DNA of 23,279 nt, from positions 1 to 23,279 of the forward strand of contig JAHBMJ010001473.1 in NCBI GenBank assembly GCA_018398765.1, in the 5' to 3' direction. This document shows positions 9,748 to 18,844 of this stretch, in pieces (positions within the stretch are counted from its first letter, which is position 1; every line of letters begins with the position of its first letter). This DNA comes from Chromera velia. Its lineage: Eukaryota; Sar; Chromeraceae. Under the pieces are notes generated by a model. The model made no database searches. It was not told where the DNA came from and saw nothing but the letters and a program-made list of their open reading frames with translations. The position numbers and the translations under genes were made by a program.

Positions 9748-9836
9748 GAGAGAGCCACGTCAAGGACGATGCGTCAGGGATGGTGGCTGGGGGCCTTAAG
9801 AGGTATCTTGATCGAAGTAGATAAAAAAACGCCTGC
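9748..9836. repeat. Partial, diverged third copy of the B tail
   Basis: Contains GAGCCACGTCAAGGACG, GCGTCAGGGATGGTGGCT and AGATAAAAAAACGCCTGCCG in the same order as the last roughly 100 bp of repeat B, with a short internal deletion. It follows copy 2 directly, suggesting a tandem duplication of the tail. A 7-bp hairpin (TCATCCC/GGGATGA, 9841-9860) follows. Confidence 0.6.
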
Positions 9837-10043
9837 CGACTCATCCCATGCAAGGGATGACAGGAGGCAGAAGAACATTCGAATTACATGAAATTTTGCA
9901 GGTCTTCCCCGTCCACCCATCCAATGGCGTTGCACCATGGTGGCCTCCCTTCAGGCAGCCCACCCTTCGAACGCGGTCCAGCCTGCAGGAGGGTCGTAGC
10001 CCTTTTATGGCCTACGTTCAAGATTTTTTTTGTTGGGATATCG

Positions 10044-10213
10044 GGGCTAGAGAGTGTCACTTGAGATTGGGGCTAGCTCGGCAGGCTCATTCAAGTGGTC
10101 ACTCTCGACTAGTAATCATATCGAATCAACGGTATGAACACAACAATACAATGTCAATGATCTATTATGTCTTATAATAAGCTTGTCTGCAAAGCATAGC
10201 TGTGGAAGTTGAA
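10044..10213. repeat. Direct repeat A, right copy (170 bp)
   Basis: Second copy of the 170-bp repeat also found at 9143-9312. Differences are scattered single bases (for example GTCACTTG against GTCATTTG). It forms the right boundary of the A-B-A unit and lies about 500 bp before the dioxygenase gene. Confidence 0.85.
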
Positions 10214-10257
10214 CTGACTGATCCTTGCAACGTGACGATTTTTGTTGCATGGTACTA

Positions 10258-10718
10258 CTTATATATATAAGACGGCGGATGCATGTGGCTTGGGTCGCTA
10301 AGCTTAAAATGCATGCAGACGCCGGCGGTTGGCGACCTCTCGATCGCGGGGTGCATGGCGGGGCGCGCGGCCCGCGCGCGACTGCATGCATGCACATGGC
10401 AGCGCCATGCAGTGCCGCGTTCCGACGTCACTCCGACGACCCCATGCATGCACGTCCTCCATGCGTCTGACCTTTGTCACACGTCACATGCCCCACTATA
10501 GTTTTTTTTTTTCTTCACATGCATGCAAAGTTCATTCACTTCACGCCTCTTCGTAGGCTCTGGATGCCCCACAGTGCTGCTCCGGCATCTTTTGCTCGGT
10601 TCGCAGCAAAACTACAGTCCTCCGCAAAGCTTGACCCGTCCGTCAGTACCCGAGAATACGACGTGCATTTACATCAACTCTGGCCGACAGTTGCACGTTG
10701 GAGAAAGACGCGCGCATC
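10258..10718 (+). promoter_or_regulatory. Dioxygenase promoter with a TGCATGC cluster
   Basis: Upstream of the dioxygenase ATG are TGCATGC sites at 10310-10316, 10383-10389, 10387-10393 (overlapping), 10445-10451 and 10520-10526, plus a TATATATATAA stretch at about 10260-10270. TGCATGC is a known ApiAP2 recognition motif in apicomplexans and is its own reverse complement when extended by A, so it works in either direction. Five sites in about 220 bp far exceeds chance. The binding factor in this organism is inferred. Confidence 0.6.
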
Positions 10719-13112
10719 ATGACAGCGCTTTTGCCTCCAGTTATTGATTTGAAGAAGGACAGTGAGGAGGAGATCCTCTCGAAAGTGAGGTCTGCCTGCC
10801 TTGCACACGGGTTCTTCGTAATCACCAACCACGGTGCTGACTTCTCTGTTGTCGAGAAAACCCGCTCCGTGATGAAAGACTTCTTCTGTCTGCCTCAAAA
10901 GGAGAAAGAAAAATTTCCTATTCAGATCAAGGGCCCGTTTTGCCATGGGTGGGTGGGTGCGAGTGGAGAGCTTACATGCCTTGTTCTTTGTTTTCGTGGA
11001 TGTATAGATCAACTCCGTCACCTCCGTTTTTTTGTCTCAAAGCTCCCCTTTGACAAGGGCTGCGACCCTTCACACTTACAGACGGCTGTACTGTTATCAT
11101 GTTTTGGTGTACAATATATATTGTCATTTATGGAGAATTATTCATCAAAGCACATTCGTCAGTGACTGTGCCGTAACGCATGTTCTAGGATCCAGCACCC
11201 TCTCTGCTTGTCCTCTTGCCTTGCTTCTTCTCTGCCTTCCAGTCTACTTCAACACAATGGCCCTGACGTGTCTACTTTCTTTGCAAATATTTACTCTTGC
11301 ACGCCAGTGGTTGTTCGCTTTGCCTGTTGCGTTCAATTATGTCTTCTCGGCAACGCTAGTACCCTTGTGATATGTCTCTTCCTTGTTTCCTTCTCCCACT
11401 CTGTGGTTGTGGACCTCAGTATCGTCGAAAATTGCACGTGCATGCATGTGTGTGTCCAGATACGTTCCTTGTGGGGGTGAGAAGAGCGACGTTGCCAACA
11501 GTTCCCTCGTGGAGGGCCAACCCCTGAACCCCCGAGACCTGATGGAGTCCTTCCAACTCTGTGACCCTGCTCTGGTCTGTCAGGGTGTGTGTCTCTTTGG
11601 AAAGGGGATGGAGATGAAGGGAGGGGCCATTTTAATCATGAAAGGAAATTCTCCAAGACGAAGAGTGCAAGAAGAAAGACTTGCTTGCTTCAATGAGGGC
11701 GGAATGGTGTTCCACAAGAAAATGCAGCTAGGGAGGGGGGACACATGCATGTGGAGAGGGACAGAGCACTTGGTTGAACGTAATGGTCTGAAAGAAAAAT
11801 GGTGACTGCATGTGAATCAAATCTGTCTGCAATTAATGACCTTGAGTTGAGCAGCTGGCTGTTTGAAATGTACACATTAGTTCTGGATGAATGTCCCCTC
11901 TCCGACCTGCCTGCATATTATCAGTGTCTGTCTGTTTCATTCAATTCGCTAGCTGTTTGAAAGAAATCGTTTGACTGACTGACTGCTGCAGCATCCCGAG
12001 CAGTCCATGAAGGAGGGTCCAATGCGAGAACAGCTGGAGTTCCAGTACGCAGAGTTCACCGGCGTGATGGGGAAGGTCTTGGGGCTGTTGGAAAAGGCCC
12101 TCGACCTTCCTGAAGGCTGGCTGAAAGAGAAACACGACCTCACGAAGACCCACAGGACCCTGCTCAGAGTCACACACTACCCTCCTTTGAAGGATTTCGG
12201 ACTCCAATGGACCCCCGAGACGGCAACGGACTCACAGGGAAACCCGACAATGCTCCGCATCGGGGAGCACAGAGACCTCGGGACTGTCACTGTGCTGGCC
12301 TGCGACGATCAGGGGGGACTGGAAGTCAGCAGGAGAGTGAGGAAAGCCAGGACAGTGTTGCTGAGTGTCTCTCAACGAGTGCTTTTGGACGTGTGTGTGA
12401 ATCCCTTTCTGTGTCCAATTGTGCACTACGACACCGGGGATGACTATGTGGTGGTCGTAGATTGCCTACCTTGCAAGCATGAGAACGGAGCGAGCCCGCA
12501 TGGGTGTGCGAGTCCGCCCTCCATGCTACGTTTCTTCTCCGTCCAGCACTGCGTTGCTGTGTTGCTTTAGCTCTTCCGCCTGTCTCTGTGCGTTCACCGA
12601 TTCTTTCGTCTCCCTCTTCTTTTCTCTCTCTCTTTTGCCTGTGTCTCGCCTTTCCCCCGCACATGCCGCTTTTCACTTAAAATTCTCACCTGTCTCCCGA
12701 CTGTCCTTTTTCACCCAACCTTTCCTGCTGGTACAAATTCAGAGGAACTTAAAGAGGGAGAAGATCTGATCCCAAATTGAGGTTCTATTCGGGTTTTCGA
12801 ACCTTTTGTTGCCGTGGAGAAATCGAATTTGTCTGTGCACCGATTGACTCCATCCGCCCGCATGGCTGCAGGTGAGTGTGGAAAAAGAAGACGGCTCCTC
12901 CGAGTGGGTCACAGTTCCCCTGGTGGAGCAGTCTCTGGTCATCAACAGCGGTCTGTGCCTGTACAGACTGACGAACCAGAGGGTGAAGGCATCAGTCCAC
13001 AGAGTGGTCGCAAACGAGAAGAGCAACACAAACTCAAGGTACCAGAGGATGGTGTCGTCTGCATCTCTTTGTCTCTGTATGTCTGTTTGCTTCTCTCCTT
13101 TCCCCCTTCCGC

Positions 13113-13161
<49 letters not shown>

Positions 13162-13228
13162 CGTATGTATGTGTATATGTATGTCAGTCTATGCCTGTGT
13201 ACATGTCTCTCTCTGTATGTATGTACGG

Positions 13229-13267
<39 letters not shown>

Positions 13268-13673
13268 TGAGTGCATACGCGCCTGCATCCGTATGCATGT
13301 ATGTGTCTGCATTGTGTTGTCACCTAATCGAAGATAATGCGAAAAGTGAAGCGACACGCTCTTGTATGGGAAGAAGCCCTTCTTTGCTGGACTTCAGGGT
13401 TGCCAGATCGAGACGGAGTAGCAGCTCTGGATTCTCACAGCGCCGATTCTGTTTTGCTGTTGCTTTGTCCTTTCGGTCGCACCCAGGTACTCTGTGATTT
13501 TGTTCGGCAACGGGAACGAGGACGCCCGTCTCCTTTCTCACCCAAACTTTGGGGAGGCTGCAGAGAGGAAGTACGAGGACGCTTCTTTTGGGCAGTACCT
13601 CGCATGCAAATTGATTCAAATCTTCGAGAAAGACGCCAGTCAGAACAAAGGAAAGTGCAGGTTTGACGACTAA
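10719..13673 (+). CDS. 2-oxoglutarate/Fe(II)-dependent dioxygenase, IPNS-like
   Basis: Non-haem iron oxygenase that would couple 2-oxoglutarate decarboxylation to oxidation of an unknown small molecule, probably in the cytosol. Exons: 10719-10948, 11460-11574, 11992-12336 (or 12324), 12872-13038, 13487-13673. All junctions are GT-AG and phases close, giving 347 residues (or 343), normal for the family. The N-terminal DIOX_N-type part reads LPPVIDLKK, then ACLAHGFFVITNHG, and across the first intron CHGYVPCGGEKSD. The catalytic fold supplies iron ligands H208 and D210 (GEHRDLGTVTVL), H273 (SVHRVVAN) and the 2-oxoglutarate Arg-x-Ser at R286-S288, whose Arg codon is split by intron 4. The start is the first ATG before the conserved LPPVIDL. 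Introns carry CT, GT and GA runs. Substrate cannot be told. No internal stops, so this gene looks intact. Confidence 0.9.
13115..13268. repeat. Microsatellites inside dioxygenase intron 4
   Basis: (CT)n at about 13115-13144 runs straight into (GT)n to about 13161. After a GTATGT-rich segment, (GT)n and (GA)n follow to 13268. They lie wholly inside the intron 13039-13486. Confidence 0.85.
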
Positions 13674-13925
13674 TACAAAACTATGGAACATGTGAATTTG
13701 GCAACCAACAAAAAACAACTGGAAGAAAAACAGGGAAGACAGAACAACAGAACGAACGCCGGAGCGCATTAAAGAATGCATTGTGGTTCATGACGAAAGA
13801 CTGGAGGAGTGGTTTGATTCTGTCTTTTAAAGTTATTCACTGCATGCCCTTCTTTTTTTCATCGCATTCTGATACCTGCGTTTGAAAAAACTTTTGACAT
13901 TGAAACGGTTTCCACCCTCGCTTTG

Positions 13926-13984
<59 letters not shown>

Positions 13985-14196
13985 TTTTCAACCGTGCACC
14001 TGTTCCTTCCATGATTGATTGCCGGAGCAGGGTCAGGGATTGGCGCGCTAAAGCGCCCATTAATTGCATGCCTGTCATATATCTCCTTCTGGACTCCCAT
14101 GCACGAAGCCTCTCACGTAGGTTTTCTCATCCTGCACATCATTGAAAAAAAAAACATCAATGGGTGATTCAATTTATATTGATTGGTCACCGGGCC
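13674..14196. other. Dioxygenase 3' flank with CT/AC runs
   Basis: No gene recognised. The first part is A-rich (probable 3' UTR). A (CT)n run at about 13924-13954 passes directly into (AC)n to about 13982. Confidence 0.5.
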
Positions 14197-14272
14197 GGTC
14201 ACCGAAGCCGGTATGAAACTTGTATTCTTTGTATGTGATTTTTTTTTTACACACGCACACACACACATACAT

Positions 14273-14305
<33 letters not shown>

Positions 14306-14376
14306 TGTGTGTGTGTGTGTGTGTGTTTAAAAAAATCACATATAAAAAAAATAAGTTTCATGCCGGCTTCGGTGAC
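14197..14376. repeat. Long inverted repeat with CA/GT centre
   Basis: The left arm 14197-14249 (GGTCACCGAAGCCGGTATGA ... GTGATTTTTTT) is the reverse complement, with small differences, of the right arm 14327-14376 (AAAAAAATCACATATA ... GCCGGCTTCGGTGAC). The centre is (CA)n facing (GT)n around ACACATGTGT at 14301-14310, which itself pairs. The whole could form a hairpin or cruciform. It resembles a small foldback or MITE-like element; no target duplication was established. Confidence 0.75.
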
Positions 14377-14436
14377 GGGAGGAAGGGGTGGGGTGCGGGG
14401 AGGCGGAGTGGGGGGGGGGAGGAGAGGGTCGCCATG

Positions 14437-14469
<33 letters not shown>

Positions 14470-14578
14470 TTCTGTGTCTCTGTGTCTTTGTGTCTCTCTC
14501 TGTGTCTGTGTGTCTGTGTGTCTGCGCGTCTGTGTGTCTGTATGTCTGTGTGTCTGTGTGTCTGTGTGTCTGTGTCTC

Positions 14579-14639
<61 letters not shown>

Positions 14640-14640
14640 A
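14437..14640. repeat. Compound microsatellite GT / TCTG / TA / GT
   Basis: (GT)n, then a TCTG/TGTG tetranucleotide mix, then (TA)n at about 14583-14608, then (GT)n to 14638. Non-coding; the long frames across it arise from the repeat. Confidence 0.85.
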
Positions 14641-15738
14641 TGTTTGTTGAAAAAAACGTTTCAATCTGCATTAAATTTGAGGTGTTGTTTTTTGTTCAAT
14701 ATTTTTCTCCCAGGCAAGTTTTTCCCTTAAAAAAAAAAGAAATCATGTACGCAATCAAACCAATGAGTCTAGCAATGAGTTACAATGAGTCGATGATACG
14801 ACTATAGATCATACTATGACCAAATAATTTGAATTAGCAAAGGGTTATATGTTTTAATCCAAGTCAATAAACCTGAGTGAATGAATCAATTTTGAGCCAT
14901 TTAGGGCGCTGGAAGAAGCGGAGACAAAGAAGAGCAATAAAAACTAGAACAATTAATTAAAAAGCTGGAGGAAGTTTAAGGAAGTTAAACCAAAGTTTGA
15001 AATCGTATTTTTCATAAATTAAAACAAAATAATAATTCATAGAGCATGAATCATCAGATGAATCATTGTTTATCTCACAGGAGCCTACACAAAGATACAA
15101 AAATTTGAAATGTTTTGCAATGTTTTGTGGTCAGTGGTCACAGCTAGAATACAGAAAAAACTGTAAGAAATCAACCTGCAATTGAGTCAAATTTTACGTT
15201 AAATATTAAATTTTTGAGCTCAGCTCACTAAGAAGCTCAAATGAAATCAAATTAAGTCAAATCAAATATAGCCCGGGTGATGGTCTCAGATGATGATTAT
15301 TATTAACAATGTTCTTTAGCAGAAAAATGTTGCATCGTGAACCTTAAAAGTTAAAAACCAAGTAAAAACAAAATTAGTCACATCATTTGAATAGTGGAGT
15401 GTATGCCTCTTACATGATAAAACATTGTCACTTTATTGATTTGGTCACCGATTAATTTGATTTATCACAATTTTTTCTGATACGCTAATGTGCAACAAGT
15501 ACCAGTCTTTCGAGACTCACGCTTTCACCAGTGTCAGTGACCACTGAACAGACCTTCGACCACCTAGACCTGTCAAAATCCACTAAAAGATGTCTCGTGA
15601 TCGCTTCGAAATTTTGCCGTTCCTCTCGCAGTCACATGGTGATCGCAAGCAGGAGCCATTCTCTCTAGCAGTCTCTTTTGTTCTTCCCCATCCAAAAGGA
15701 ATTTTATAAGACGGAACGTATAACATCAGGCCACTGAA
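14641..15738. other. AT-rich intergenic spacer between convergent genes
   Basis: About 1.1 kb of AT-rich sequence with words such as AAATCAAATTAAGTCAAAT but no long repeat, no convincing frame and no tRNA-like fold. It separates the 3' ends of the dioxygenase (+) and the secreted-protein gene (-), so it probably contains their 3' UTRs and terminators. Confidence 0.5.
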
Positions 15739-16642
15739 TCAATCATATTCACTGCAAAAAGGGTCTTCGAAAAGGAAATCATCGTCGAGGGTTGGCTCCC
15801 AGTGAAACTGCACTCCCGCACCGTCCGACTCGTTTTTTCGCATCTGCTCAGACGGCGACACGAGGGGAACTCTGATGCCTTCCACCTCGCCTTCTGGTTC
15901 TTCTCCGTCAAAATATATCGGTGAATCTGGAAGTTCATATGTATTCACGAAGGGATATTCCTGGAGGAGTTTCTCCATGCCTTTTTTTTTTCGGAGCTGC
16001 ATTCGGTGGATTTGGAAGGGGTTCAGGGTTGGGGTCAAACGGCTTCACTTTGGCAATTTGGACGCCCTTTACATCCTTGCCTTTTTTTGGAGCTGGAAGG
16101 GGTTCAGGTTCGTCTACCTCTCCTTCTCCCTTTGTGACCGCATTTTCGGCCACTTCGATTGGGGTAACCACGGGGACGTGAAAAGGCTCCTCAGGCGCCT
16201 CTATGTTCGCTTCTACTTCCTCTTTTTCTTCTTGTTTTCCTTCTGGAACAGTTTTCTCGATCTCCTCGGTGGGGGTTATAACAGGAATGTGAAAAGGCTC
16301 CTCAGCCTCCTCTATGTTCGCTTCTACTTCCTCTTCTTCTTCTTGTTTTCCTTCTGGCACAGTTTTCTCGATCTCCTCGGTGGGGGTCATAACAGGAATG
16401 TGAAAGGGCTCAGAAGGCTCTGTCTCTTTTTCCTTCTCTTCATCTGACAGGGGCTCTGGTTCGGTCTCTGGTTCCTTTTCTTTTGGGGTGTCTCCGATTT
16501 TTGTCGTATCTGAGGGGGGTGCTGGCACGGGGGGGTTTGGTTTGGGAGCCGTAGGTGTGCCCTTCTCGGGCTTTGGGTTCAAGAGAGCGAGGGCCTTTGC
16601 CTCGACCTCAGCGAGAGCGGGGGCAAAACGGTGATCTGCAAG

Positions 16643-16679
<37 letters not shown>

Positions 16680-16752
16680 GGAGAGAGAGAGAGAGAGAGG
16701 GAGGGAATGAGGTAGAGAGAAAGAAATAAACGCGGGAAAGCACTGGCAGAGT

Positions 16753-16795
<43 letters not shown>

Positions 16796-16873
16796 GGTCT
16801 GTCTGTCTCTCTGTCGATCTCTCTGTCTGTCTCTCTATCTTTCTGTCTCTCTGTCTTTCTGTCTTTCTGTCTC

Positions 16874-16908
<35 letters not shown>

Positions 16909-16917
16909 CTCTGTCTT

Positions 16918-16956
<39 letters not shown>

Positions 16957-17392
16957 TTCTGTCTGTCTTTCTGTCTGTCTGTCTGTCTGTGGGCGCTTAA
17001 CTCTCACCTTTCGGGCCCCCTGCCCACGCTGTTTGATTGTTGGTGCTGTTCTTTTGTCTTTGTTCTTTCTTTCTTTTTGTCTGTGGTGTTCATGAAGAAA
17101 AAGAGGGAGAAAAAGAAGAAACATATAGTCTGTCTGTCTGTCTGTCTGTCTGCCTCTCTGTCTCTCTGTCTCTCTGTCTCTCTGTCTGTCTCTCTGTCTG
17201 TGTCGGTCTCTCTGTCTTTCTGTCTTTCTGTCTGTCTGTCTGTCTGTCTGTCTGTGGGCGCTTAACTCTCACCTTTCGGGCCCCCTGCCCACGCTGTTTG
17301 ATTGTTGGTGCTGTTCTTTTGTCTTTGTTCTTTCTTTCTTTTTGTCTGTGGTGTTCATGAAGAAAAAGAGGGAGAAAAAGAAGAAACATATA

Positions 17393-17436
<44 letters not shown>

Positions 17437-17818
17437 GTCTCTCTGTCTCTCTGTCTGTCTCTCTGTCTGTGTCGGTCTCTCTGTCTTTCTGTCTGTCTGT
17501 CTGTCTCTCTGTCTCTCTGTCTGTGTCGGTCTCTCTGTCTTTCTGTCTTTCTGTCTGTCTGTCTGTCTGTCTGTGGGCGCTTAACTCTCACCTTTCGGGC
17601 CCCCTGCCCACGCTGTTTGATTGTTGGTGCTGTTCTTTTGTCTTTGTTCTTTCTTTCTTTTTGTCTGTGGTGTTCATGAAGAAAAAGAGGGAGAAAAAGA
17701 AGAAACATATAGTCTGTCTGTCTGTCTGTCTGTCTCTCTGTCTCTCTGTCTCTCTGTCTCTCTGTCTGTCTCTCTGTCTGTGTCGGTCTCTCTGTCTTTC
17801 TGTCTGTCTGTCTGTCTT

Positions 17819-17849
<31 letters not shown>

Positions 17850-17851
17850 TT

Positions 17852-17884
<33 letters not shown>

Positions 17885-18807
17885 CGTCAGTCAGTGGGTC
17901 AGACGGTCAGCCACATGGGAAGAGAGGAAGAAAAACCCTGTCAATCGTGCAGGACAGCGGGAGAAGCTGGCTAGTCTCCTGTGGGTGCACGATGGCATAA
18001 TCGAAAGTGGCAGTGAATGCGGAACAGTCAAGACGGAGCAAGAGACGGCAGTCTGGGACACCCCGTTAGAAGAGAAGAAGTAGCAAGATTTGGGTGTGCG
18101 AGGAAAAAAGGCATGAGTGTGTTCTTCTCTACCGGCCTCAGGCGAGCCCGCGAGACCGTTCACATGAACAGATCTCTACTCGTTTGCTACCACTCACTTC
18201 CCTGATAGAGACTATGCATCTTGATATGTCTCTCGTGATGCTAGCTGACATCCGACTGTGCTACTCACCTGTACAGAAATCAGAGACGTCTGTCACGTCT
18301 TGGCCCTCCCAGAACATTTGGAACGACGTATCGGGTTTGAAGTAGAAGTTCTTTGTGTCCTCCAGAATCTTCTCAGAAACCAGGGGGTCCTTCACGGACC
18401 TGAAAGAAACCATACGTACATGCGCATAAGATTTAATTTGCTTCTGTTTCTCTCTCTTCTGGTGAGATGCGAATGATAATTGCCAAACAAATCTGAAGGC
18501 AATGCCTGTTCAGAGTGCATGAAAGACCCTCCTGCACACAGTGAGTGAGTTGGTGAGTATCCTACGGCTGCTGTACAGATTGTCAACCGCAGAAGCGCAA
18601 ACACACGCTCCTTCGATGAACCACTCACTTGAGGGCCTTCCAGTGAACGCAATTGATCAAATCGGCAGCTCTGGAACACGTCTTTTTGCCCTCTGCACAG
18701 AGAATCGCAAACACACACAAATACACACATACAAACACACACATACATACACACACACACACACACACGCACACACACACACGCACACACACACACACAC
18801 ACGCACG

Positions 18808-18844
<37 letters not shown>

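Larger units (their letters stand above)
16755..17890. repeat. CTGT tetranucleotide arrays with three identical 140-bp inserts
   Basis: Runs of (CTGT)n with CTCT and TTCT variants at about 16758-16990, 17130-17253, 17395-17571 and 17711-17884. Between them stand three identical unique segments of about 140 bp, each starting GGGCGCTTAACTCTCACC and ending AAGAAACATATAG. Insert spacing is 265 and 319 bp, varying only in array length. The block lies wholly inside the last intron (18268-16636) of the secreted-protein gene. Identity of the inserts suggests recent unequal exchange. Confidence 0.88.

Noticed and set aside
13241-14640. Open frames over CT, GT, GA and TA runs
   Set aside because: Microsatellite translations without family resemblance, on both strands at once.
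17930-18000. Extra small exon of the secreted gene on the minus strand (after CACCCACAG)
   Set aside because: The following donor would be GTTTTT, which is weak, and direct joining of exon 4 to the last exon already closes the frame.
16755-18083. Long plus-strand frames rich in Leu-Ser-Val-Cys
   Set aside because: They are translations of (CTGT)n arrays inside an intron of the minus-strand gene.
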